Assembly (NCBI RefSeq): GCF_050003625.1
Contig: NC_134401.1
Coordinates: forward strand, 92,420,852-92,484,851
Direction: 5' to 3'
From: Haematobia irritans
Taxonomy: Eukaryota > Arthropoda > Insecta > Diptera > Muscidae
Length of the DNA stretch: 64,000 nt
The notes under the pieces are model-generated. The model was given only the letters and a program-made list of their open reading frames with translations, had not been told where the DNA came from and made no database searches. The position numbers and the translations under genes are program-made. Below are positions 12,201-24,200 of the stretch, one piece after another. The stretch's first letter is position 1. The number at the start of each line of letters is the position of its first letter.

Positions 12201-15200
12201 TCCCCCACCCCCAACGACGACGGGGAATCACCTGAATGATTGCCTCTTGGTTTATGATGATGCGGTATAGTTGAGGGTTAAGATGTATTTATACGGCCGA
12301 CGTGACCTGGGGACGGCAGTATGCCACGTATGGCCGCAGCTTCTCTAGCACTTCTTCCGCCGACTCCTCTCTACATTCGTACTCTGGCGTCTTTGGTGGT
12401 ACCACTACTGCACTCGCCTGCGGTTTTGTTGGGGGGGATCTCGGGTTCGGACCAATCTTTTATTCTCTCTCGGTCCGCTGTCTTCCGAATCGGACGACTC
12501 GGCGAATGTAGAGGGTACTGGCCGTGGGGTCACGAGGGAATCCGGTAGGCTACCGCCATCGACGGTCCCGGCTTGCAACAACTCGTTTTTCAGGATGACG
12601 GGGCGTTCGGGTAATGGTGACATTGTTTCCCGTCCTTGGTTCGTCGGATTGACAGTCGCAGATGCGTCGATGTAATATGGCGACGTAGGCCGAAACGACG
12701 CCGTGAGAAGAGACTCTAGGACGGACCCATGGTTTATAATCACTGGAGCTGGTGCCGGACGTGCTGGCGACCGATGAGGGAATGCGGTACATCCATTGCT
12801 GTGATTGGCGCTGCGGTGATGAGCTACCTGATGAGGACGAAAAGAGGCGGACTCTGTGTCGGGGCCGAAGCCGTGGTGGGGTGTAGGGCTCGTCACTATC
12901 CGACGATATACATATCGTCTCCGAATGGGGCTTAATTACTGCTAAGGGGCGCTTCGGGCTGTCGTGTCTACGATTCTAGAACCTTATCAAATTCAGATGT
13001 TTCTATAGTTACTGTATTTTAAGCCTTGAATTTACAAAAGATTTAACTATTGATGCTAATTGAATCAATTATATATTTTTATGTTTTGTTAGAATATATA
13101 TTAATACTTGCAATTTTGCAAGTAGAGGATGCTGATGAGGAATGTGGTAATTCCAAAACAGATGTCCATCCAACCATCTTGTAGTCTATAGGGCTTTGCC
13201 CAAATAAATTTGACAAGCATACTTTTCCTTTGTTGGTTAAGCTACACTTGTAGTTTAGTCAATGCATGGTTTTAAGCTGAAATCAAAAAAAACAATAATG
13301 ATTGAAGAATAAACTAACAATAACAAAACGAATTATAATTATAATTAGGGTTTTCTTTTTCCCGGACTTTTTCCACTCCCGGGAAAACGGGAATTTTTTC
13401 GAATTTCCCGGGATTCCGGTAAAAGAGAAACCAACTTTCATGTGGCATACATTTAGACAGTTGAATAAATTAGAAATCGCCTAAAGTTACGGTTATAAGG
13501 CGCTGTCTTGAAAACTGACAATATATATAATGTTGATCTCTTATATGAGCCATTCCATGCACCGGTTACACCTCACCGAAACCGAGCGATGGTGAATTCG
13601 ATTTCGGCAGACGGCACAGTACCATGGTCCGGGGTTTTCCTCTATCCCGGCTCGGACCAAAAGCAGGCGGAGAAGGCTCCCCGGGATGCACCTTCTCCAA
13701 CACGAAAAAACGGACGAGACAACACGTACACTGAGGTGGCAGCCGCTGGCCGATGGCTGGTATCCATCGGGTCAATCCGGTGCGTAGAACCCGCCGCCGT
13801 GGGATCGCATAAATTTATCTAGATTGGTTTGGTGTGGGTTTAATATAATTCTCATGTACGCCGATCTCGACTTATCTTCTTCATCATCCAAATTGCACGG
13901 GACTAGAAGTAAAAGTTGCAGAGTTTACTTCTGGTGCCCAATCGTGTAATGCGGGTAAAAATCTGTAGAATTTAGACTTGAAATCATAAGAGAGGCGTTA
14001 TATCATCGGGAGCCACCGTGGTGCAATGGTTAGCATGCCCGCCTTGCATACACAAGGTCGTGGGTTCGATTCCTGCTTCGACCGAACACCAAAAAGTTTT
14101 TCAGCGGTGGATTATCCCACCTCAGTAATGCTGGTGACATTTCTGAGGGTTTCAAAGCTTCTCTAAGTGGTTTCACTGCAATGTGGAACGCCGTTCGGAA
14201 TCGGCTATAAAAAGGAGGTCCCTTGTCATTGAACTTAACATGGAATCGGGCAGCACTCAGTGATAAGAGAGAAGTTCACTAATGTGGTATCACAATGGAC
14301 TGAATAGTCTAAGTGAGCCTGAAATATCGGGCTGCCACCTAACCTAACCTAACCATCATCGGATATTTTTACACGTTTAAACGAGAAGTTTAAGATTCCT
14401 AGAAAACTTAACCAAAAATGGTTATTATAAATCCAGAATCGAATGTAGTCACCATATGCAAGGCCGTAGTCAGGATCTTAATTCGGGGGGGGGTTCAACT
14501 TAAAAAAAAAAAATATTCATATAATCTCATGTGTAGAAAATTTTATTTATGCATAGGTATATATACAATATTTTTATAATATTACATTGAGCCGACGGGC
14601 TTTTTGGGCAGCCAATAAATCAATGACTTCTTCAGTCGGCACATTTATTCGGCGATGAACCGACATCAATGCCAATCCTTTGAGTCTACTCTCGCTAGTC
14701 GAATTTCTAAGATACGTCTTTAATCTCTTCATTGTTGAAAATGAACGTTCGGATGAGCACGTAGTAACTGCAGGGATGGAAAATGCAGTACTATAGTACT
14801 TTTTTCAAACCTTTTTCACCCCGGTCAGTACCGTAGTACCCCCGCGAATGGTTTAGTACCTTTTGTGTAGACATTTTTGAGTCGATATCAGATTTATGGT
14901 ACAATAGCTTTGACAAAATATTTTAATATTTTGAGAAAGTCTTTATCAACCTTATTTGCTAATAGTCTTTTACAAATATGGCAAAACAGACATGTTCATG
15001 TGGGAAGAAAATCTCGATTTTGTAAAAGATATAGTCAAAAACAGGATTTTATTGAACTTCAAGAAAGTTTTAGTCGAAAAAAGAATGCGATTCTATATTA
15101 TCGATTTTTTATTTCGGTAGAAATAATTGTCAACATATTATTTCTATATAGAATTTTTGCAAAATTTTATTTTTATAGAAAATTTTGTCAAAATTGTATT

Positions 15201-18200
15201 TTCTTTAAAATTCAGTCTCTTGACAATAATCTTCCAGTGAAATTTTTGTTGAAATTTAGTAAAAAGTACCTTTCCGCTCAAAAAATACCTTTTTTGTACT
15301 TTCTTAAAAATTGTATTTTCCATCCCTGAGTAACTGGCAAAGTGACCAAAATTTTTAAAAGTATATGCACGTTTGGAAAAATCTCTTTATTGCTTCCATC
15401 GCTCAATTAGGCAGGTTCTTTTCGCAGGTTTTGCGCCATTTCATTTACACATGTGTGTTTGGCTGTTTCGTTGTTGTTGCTATGGCCAAACACAGCGAGT
15501 CATGTTCACAAAAAGAACAACAAACACACATAAAAATCAGAAATACAGTTGTCAAAAATGAAATTTGTGGTGAGAGAACAAAAATAATTTGTTTTTTTTC
15601 GACCGTCGTTTGACGGGCTTTTCAACGATTTTCAATGATTTATGCAAGTTTTATAGGTAAGCGTTTTTCAAAATAAAACCTCCAGCTTTTCTTCAACATC
15701 TTCGATAAGATTTTTCTATGCAGCTAAAAATATATATTTATTTATATAAAAATATTCATTCATTTCGGGGGGGGTTTGAACCCCCTCACCCCCCCCCCTG
15801 AATACGGCCTTGACCATATGTATAAACTTTATACTTATCTTCGAGAAGCATACTCTTTGAACCAATGTTCTTGGGAATGTATCTGCCAAATCCACCTGTA
15901 TATACTTGCAAGTAACCCGCAACGACGAAAAGTTTTCAAAGGAAACTATTCACCCTTATTCCTGAAGTCGCCCTCGCCATCACCTTTTGTCGCTTTTCGT
16001 CTGTCGCCACTAATTGGTATTCCGTTCGTCGATATATTCTGCTATCGAAGAAAATCGGCATTCCTGGTGTCGCTTTTTTGTCGCCAATATCGTCGCTTTT
16101 TGTCGCCTTTAAATTTACCAGCGACGAGTTTAGTGTTTAATTTTTGAAGAAGTTTTTTAGACTTTATTAATCGAACAATTGAAAAATAAATTTAAAAACT
16201 AGAAATTGGTAAGAAGTAAAGTAACTAATCTTCAACCACCGGAGCCACCGTGGTGCAATGGTTAGCATGCCCGCCTTGCATACACAAGGTCGTGGGTTCG
16301 ATTCCTGCTACGACCGAACACCAAAAAGTTTTTCAGCGGTGGATTATCCCACCTCAGTAATGCTGGTGACATTTCTGAGGGTTTCAAAGCTTCTCTAAGT
16401 GGTTTCACTGCAATGTGGAACGCCGTTCGGACTCGGCTATAAAAAGGAAGTCCCTTGTCATTGAGCTTAACATGGAATCGGGCAGCACTCAGTGATAAGA
16501 GAGAAGTTCACCACTGTGGTATCACAATGGACTGAATAGTCTAAGTGAGCCTGATACATCGGGCTGCCACATAACCTAACCTAAAGTGACTAATCTTCAA
16601 CAATTACAAAAAAATGGGAAAAATCTGTATATATAGCAGTTATGGTCGTCACCTTCACATCATAGAAAAGAACACTGTACAATTAAAGTAAACGTGTTGA
16701 TTTTCAATTCCATTTATTTTTAATAGAAACCCTTCAAGGCCAATGTACTTTATTTAGCACCAAACTTAGATAACAAATGTGTCCTTCACAAACTTTGAAT
16801 GATCCTTGGGCACATAATGTCAACGTCGTTCCAATTGTATATGCCGGATGTTGTTATTGTCCTAATGTGGATATCTAAATCATTTTCCGAGTCAAATTTA
16901 TCATTTATTTTGATTTTTCAAGTCAAAATTGGATTACAAACAAATAGCATTTTAAACGCAAATAATTAAAATTCAGTTTTGTATATCAGCTGATTGTTTT
17001 CTTTCATGATGATCCTTGTGCCATTGATCTCAGCGTCGTCTCCATTTTTATAGTTTTGGAAGCTTTTACTGTCCTTGAATATATATCCAAATTTTTCCCC
17101 GCGCTAAATTAAATATTTTTCTTGATTTTCCGACATAGAAGTGCGTCAGAAATAAAAAAAATTTTAAACCGAGAAAATTAAAATTCATTTTTTGCACATC
17201 GGCTGATTGTTTTCTAGTGATACCGGCCTTTTATTACCGAGTATTGTAATTGGTACAAAAAGTAATCGTCGCCGTCGCCACTTCACAGGAATACCAATTG
17301 AATGACGAGACGACTTAAAAGCGACAGACGACAAAACGCGTCGGCGAGAGCGAGGGCGACTTCTGGAATAAGGGTGATTATATTTGATTGGTTGGTGGTG
17401 GTCGGTATTTATGATGCGATCCGGTCGAACTTAAGGCCGTATATAGTTGGTTTTCATCTTAACTTGTCTGCGATTTTATCTGTTATAAACTTTCAGAACA
17501 AACAGGATCCAAGCTGGACCTCAACCTCCGAGTTTTTTCATACATGCTAGAAATTCGGTACATGGCGTTATTTTGAGTTCTCTAAACCAAGTATTTCCAA
17601 TACAAACCATTGTTTTGAATTTTTTGCGGTCATCCTCTTCTTAGATCGTTCTTGCTGTGTTGCGATCCCACCCATGATAAAGATAATATTCGAAATTTTT
17701 GCCAAAAAAAAAATTCTTCAATTATTTTTCATTAAGGCCGGTATGCACCTCTAACGAAATTTTCGGTAGCAAAAATTTATTTAAGTCTACAACAAAAAAC
17801 AGGGCTGTGTACAACAAATTTTAAACCAGCTAATCGCTTTTAAAAATTGTTAATATATGTTCCAAATATTCCTCAAATAAATTGTTTATTATTTACAGAC
17901 CTTTTAAAACTTGTACGCACACAATGATTGTAATAAATTAAATTTTTGCTGCCAAAATATGCTTTTGACAACCCTGTTATTTTCATTAGAGGTGCGTACC
18001 AGCTTACGAAATTGAACGCTACCGAAAATTTCGTTAGCATAAATAGCAATGCATTTCTTATGGGAATGAAATTTTTCGCTAGAGGTGCATACCGGCCTTT
18101 AACACAAATGACATTTACAAGTACGGAATGTTATTCGGCTGTGAATAGTAGGTTTGTTCGCGTACTTTTTCAGTAAAAAAATATCCAGTCAAAGATAGCA

Positions 18201-21200
18201 AGAGACTAAGAATGTATTTTACTCTCTTTGCTTCAAATTGCTGAAAAGTATGCGAACGGCATCCAGTAACTATTTGCACATTCAAAATTTCACACACAAA
18301 ATTAGAAACAAAAAAAAAACGAATCCTGATGTTTTAACTTCCAATTGTAGTTGCAGAACATGTACATTGTACTGGTGCTTTTTTTTGTTATCAACAACCA
18401 GCTGGCAACTGGGGAAAAATATCTAGCAAAAACCATAGACCTATAATACATAGATGGGTCATGGGTGTCAAACTATGTTTGACAGTTCCGAACATTAAGA
18501 ATAAACGAGAAAAATAAGAGCACGCTTACAATCTCTTTCGTTTTCCATTTTGTAGTTTGCCAATTTTACACAAAATTAGAACGTTTATGATGCATGATGC
18601 ACCAGAGGATTTATAAATAAATTAATATATTAAAAGTTCATATTTGAACAAAAACCGCGAAAATACGAAAAGCAAATGCACGAAAATTAATATTTGGGAC
18701 TGACTCTTTACGATAAAATCAAAACGAAATGTCAGAAAATTAATTTTTGGAACTGACACATTTTTTTAAAGAGACACATGGCCTATCTATATAACATCTA
18801 TTGTCTATGGCAAAAACTTGCAATTTCAAATGTAGTCTCTCTTCGGCTCTCTTTTGCTGGCTTTTTGGTGTAAACGAACGACTTCCAGTAAATATTAGTG
18901 ATAATTATCACAAATTATCGGGTTCTCGAACGGAGCTACTATTTGAAAATTGTGGCAGCTAAATGATAGTTGAGAAATTTCCTTATGGCTGGTTGTATCA
19001 ACCAATTTGAATCAAATGTGATAGACTTGGTTGTCACAACAATTTATCTTGTGGCACAACAAAAATTCTGTTAAAAATCTTACCAAATGGTTACAGGTAC
19101 GAAAAAAGACATGTACACTGGCGATCAAAACCGAGTGCATATTTTAACCATTTTTACTTCTAGTGTCATATATTTTTAAATAATTGTCGGATTTCGTTGA
19201 AATTTTCAGCGCTTATACTTCATTACATGTGCAACATAATAATGTACGAAAAAAAAATAAACATGGCAACACCAGCGAATTGCAGCAAAAATATATGGAA
19301 ACCCTATGCACTCAGTTTTGAACGCTTTGTTCAATTGAAAGCTAAGTAGGCTACGCATTTCCAAAGATATGGAAATGTACCGTTAGGTAAATGTAGGGCA
19401 TTTTGTTTGCTTGTAGCATTCTTCAGTGAATTTCGGTATTATTGTGTTCGTTAATTTTGGAAATTAAGGTGCGTTAAAATAAAGTAATTAAAAAAATGAG
19501 AAAAATCGCATTAGATGTGGAAAATAATATAGTCACCTTGACTAATAGTGGAAAATCGTCACGTGTTATTGCTAAAGAACTGAACGTGAGTCAACGCACC
19601 GTAATAGCTGTACAGAAACGAAGAAATGTTGCTCCTGTGCCGAATTCTGGTGGTCGCCCAAGGCTGTTAAAAGACTCAGATGCCCGTTTGATGTTACGTC
19701 AAATACGAAACAAAAGCTGCAAAACACCTAAACAGGCTGCTTTAGCAATAAGAAAGAACGGAAGTGCACCAACGGCTCGTAGAGCGCTTCACAGACTTGG
19801 ATACGTTTCAGCAGTTAAGAAGAAAAAACCAGCTCTATCTGATAAAAACATAAAATTCAGACTCAAGTTCTGTAAAAGTCACAAGAATTGGACGGAGGAA
19901 GATTGGAAACGGGTAATTTGGTCCGACGAAACAAAAATTAATCGTTTCCAGAGTGATGGGAAAGAATATTTTTGGCATAGACCTCATGAGCGTATTCAAA
20001 AACACCATGTAAAACAAACCGTCAAACATGGTGGTGGCAGCTTAATGGTTTGGGGGTGTTTCACATGGTGGCATTTGGGACCACTGGTAAAAATTGAAGG
20101 GATAATGAACAAGGAGAGCTATCTCCGTATCCTCCAAACAAATTTATAGGAGTTTGTGGATAGAAGCGCCTACCCTGAAGAGGAAGTGGTTTTCCAGCAA
20201 GACGGAGACCCAAAGCATACAGCGAAAATTGTGCAACGCTGGCTCTTGGAACAAAATTTTGAGTTAATGCAGTGGCCAGAAGCCCCGACCTCAACCCTAT
20301 CGAAAATTTATGGGCTGTGGTCAAGAGGCGATTGGCGCAGTATGAACGAGCACCAAGTAACATGGAAGAACTTTGGAGCCGAGTACAATTAGAGTGGCAA
20401 AATATTCCAAGTGAAATCATACAAAATATAGTTGAAAGCATGCCTAGACGTATGAAAAAAGTGATTAAAAAGAAAGGATTGTGGATTCCGTACTGATACC
20501 AAAAATATACTGTCTTACTAATACTAATACGTTCAAAACTGAGTGAATACTGCTGCCTTATTTTTTCCTGTGAATTTGTTAATTCTAGTTAAGTTTATTT
20601 TTTTCTGCTTGCTAAATTTTATTACTAACATAATAAATAGCACTCCCTGAAATTTTCAAAATTATCCGTCTATTATTCAAAATTTTTTGACACCCTAAAT
20701 AAAAATATCGTAAACATGCACTCGGTTTTGATCGCCAGTGTATGTACAGAAAATTGGTATAAACAACTTTTATTTATTTCTATTTGCGTTAGAGTAGTAC
20801 ATTGTAATTCGTTAAATTGGCCCTGTAAAGGCTTTGAATTGTCTGGCAACTCTATGTCTGAGTAGACGTGCATTTTACATCGCAGCTGATTTTTCCTAAT
20901 ATTTTAAAGAATTGGTTGGCTTTTTTATTGCTAACGTTTTCGCATTAATAATACTTAAACTGCCGCTTCCGATATAAACAAATTCCTGAGTTTTCCCGTG
21001 TGTATACCACCTTTTGTAAGATATACCAGAGACTTGTTGCGTGGTGCTGCTTATTGCTGTATTCCCAACTGTTGCTGTTGTTGTTGCTGCTGTTATTTTT
21101 ACTTACAAAATGCCGGCTAATAAGAACGTTATTTGTAGCACATGTAATGAGCAAATTACTAAAACACATGGTTCTATTGCTTGTAAGATATGCTCCAGAT

Positions 21201-24200
21201 GGATACATGCGTCGTGTGCGAGCTTAACTGATAAAGAGCTATCGATATTTAAGTCCATAAAATGTATGTCGTTCATTTGTAGTGGATGTGAAAATAACCT
21301 TGCTGATAATAATGGCAGTACATGTGTTGCAGATGACATTCGAAGCTTGAATAAGAAATTTGATGCGTTCCAGGCTGAGCAAATATCTATAAAGGGGTCC
21401 CTTGGTGAAATAAATTCTAAAATGGATACTTGTCTTAGTGAAATTAGAGCTGATATCACGAAATGCATAGAACGTATTACCAAGGTTGAAGCCTCCGTAT
21501 GCTCGCAAAACTCATCCTTAGAAATCGAGAATAACATTCTACATAAACGTTTGAACCGATCTGACTTTCTTATTGGTGGACTTCCAGATGGTCTTAATGA
21601 ACTTACACCTACTGTCATTGCTATAGGTGCTCGCTTTGGTGTTACCGTAGCTCAGCATGATATTAATCATGTTTGCTACATAAATAAAAAAAGGCACATC
21701 CTTGTTAAACTAAATAATGTTTCTATTCGTGATACCATTATGAAAGAATATTTCAAGACCAGGTCGCTCAAAATATGCGATATTCTGCCCTCTTGCAGTG
21801 ATGTGACAAGTCGTGTTTATCTGAATGATCATTTTACCCCCTTAGCTGCCCGTTTAAATTCCGTGTGCATGAAATTACGTCGCCAGAATGTAATCAGCAA
21901 ATTTAAAATTCTAAATGGAGATGTAGCGAAGGCTAAGGTGGTTCTAATGGATGGTAAGGAGCTTACTTGTGATGTTAATGGATGTACCAGCTTGCTCGGT
22001 AAAACCCCAAATGATGTTGTACAGTGATGTGGTGATGTATATACGTAAATCAATGAATTGGCGCTGGTCGTTCTTCTATTAGTATATCTATTTGATACTT
22101 TCTTTCTTTTCCTAATATTTTGCGAAACTATTTTGATCTCACTAGAATATTGATCTTATTTTAATAATCAGCTGTGTGTTAATTATATGATTTAAGTTAT
22201 GATATTGTTAAATGAATTAATATGTATCTTGAGTATTTTGTATACTCTATCTGATTCTTGGTTCCCCACCATTTTAAATTGCTTTAAATATAACTATGTC
22301 TGATGATAACCTTGGTCCAATAGTGCACAGCAACTTGTATATTGCCACAATGTTAAGCCCATTTCAAGATTGTCTGAATGTATCGCATTGGAATTGCAGA
22401 AGTTTGAAGACTCCTGGGAAGATTTATGAGCTTAGGGATATTGTAGGTAATAGTGCTCTCGATATATTTGCCGTGTCTGAGACATGGCTGTCCTCCGAAG
22501 TTCCTGATAATGCGGTGTCGATATCGGGATACAATTTGTCCAGGAATGATCGTATACCTCCTAAAAGGGGAGGGGGTGTTGCTATTTATACGCGAAGAGG
22601 AATTCGTTATAGAGTTGTCTGTAGAATTTCTGACTTGCATTGTGAGTCCCTCTTTATTGAAGTAGGAAATGCGGGAAGGAAGTTATTATTTGGCGTTGTG
22701 TATCTTCCCATGGGTAATTTACAAAAATTTGAGGAATTCCACAGGCAATTTTTTGCTGAATATTCAAATGTGACAGTAGTTGGGGATTTTAATTGCAATC
22801 TTTTTGATACTACAAAAGCTATTTCTGTCCGCTCTTTCTGCATGAGATATAATTTATCTATAGCTCATAATTCCAGACCGAGTCATTTCGATTTAAGCCG
22901 GAGATCAACTTCTTTGATTGATTTTATCCTGGTCAGTGATAATTCTATTATTCGCTATACAAATCAGGTACAATGTCCGTCCGTGTCTGACCATGCATTA
23001 ATAATTGCTTCCTTGTCTTTTACTTGTCGGGTCATACCGGAGTATATTGAATACCATGATTTTAATCAGATTGATTGGAATGGGTTACTAGCCTGTTTGG
23101 ATAACTACGATTTGGACCTGATCTACCGTTCTACTGATGTAGATACCAAATCTGCTTACGTATCTTTACTCTTGAGTGCACTTTTTGCTTTTGTTCCTAA
23201 GATTAGGAGGCGAGTGCGACACAACGGTGATGAATGGATGCATTCCAGGGAAGTTGTATTTGCGAGGTCATTGAGAGACTTAACATACTCTACGTTCCAG
23301 GCAGACAGATCTCAAGAGAATTGGGTAATTTACTGTAGGTACCGCAACAGGGCAAAGTCTGTCATTAGGAAGGCTAGGAGGACATATTTTAGAAGGATAT
23401 TTAGAGGCATGGAGGCCTCGAGCATGTGGAAGATTCTTAGGGACACTGGATGTATGGACTATGCTAGTGATTCTTGTGGATTTGATCCTGACACCTTGAA
23501 TGACTATTTTGTGAACTCAAATACTGATTTTGAAGTTGGTCACTTGGAAAACTTCCTTGACTCTGAACAATCTTTCTCATTTATGTGCATTGGTGAATCT
23601 GAAATCATAGAGGCGCTAGTTAAAGTTAAATCTAGATCCGTTGGTATTGATGGTATCCCGGTGCACTTTATTAAGCTCATTTTCCCCCACATTTCGAGTG
23701 TAATGGTAGACCTCGTTAATTGCATTATAATGACATCTACATTCCCTAGCTCTTGGAAATATGCCCGCGTTGTTCCAATACCGAAGGGCAGAGCTGTAAA
23801 TTGTGTTGAGGATCTTAGACCGATATCGATTCTCCCGGTTATTTCGAAAGTTGTGGAACACATAATGAAGGATCAGATTATGCAGTCAGTCTTTTGTAAG
23901 ATTGGCAATGCACAGTACGCTTTCCGACTAGGACTTAATACGACCCACTTGCTTTTGAGATTAACTGAATCTATACGTAATCATATGAATGGTGGTCGTC
24001 TTAGTGTTTTGGTGTCCTTAGATTTGTCGAAAGCTTTCAATTCAATTAATTTTATTCGACTAGTTATGAAGTTAAAGGAGCAGTTTAATTTTTCTTTCTC
24101 AGCGTGTAGGTTTATACTCTCATATTTGGAGGGTAGAAGTCAATTTGTCAGTTTGAATGGCAGGGAATCCAATGTCCGTACGGTACAATCTGGAGTTCCC

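Larger units (their letters stand above)
14459..15812 (-). mobile_element. hAT element with 8-bp target duplication
   Basis: Ends CAAGGCCGTAGTCAGG and CCTGAATACGGCCTTG, flanked by ACCATATG (14451-14458, 15813-15820). Subterminal G and C runs. The coding strand is -. Only the transposase C-terminus survives. A second hAT element has jumped into it. Confidence 0.85.

Noticed and set aside
12405..12896. Cellular gene on the - strand
   Set aside because: Low-complexity Pro/Arg/Ser frame directly upstream of a purine tract and LTR, with a frameshift; retroelement remnant.
14020..14095. tRNA gene
   Set aside because: A and B boxes are present but the sequence is the head of a SINE with body, tail and target duplications; the same holds at 4425 and 16250. 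The acceptor stem does not close.
14877..15329. 150-residue ORF and similar YFYRKFCQNF frames at 40642 and 59191
   Set aside because: Translations of the 30-bp repeat; the periodic peptide reflects the DNA unit, not a protein.
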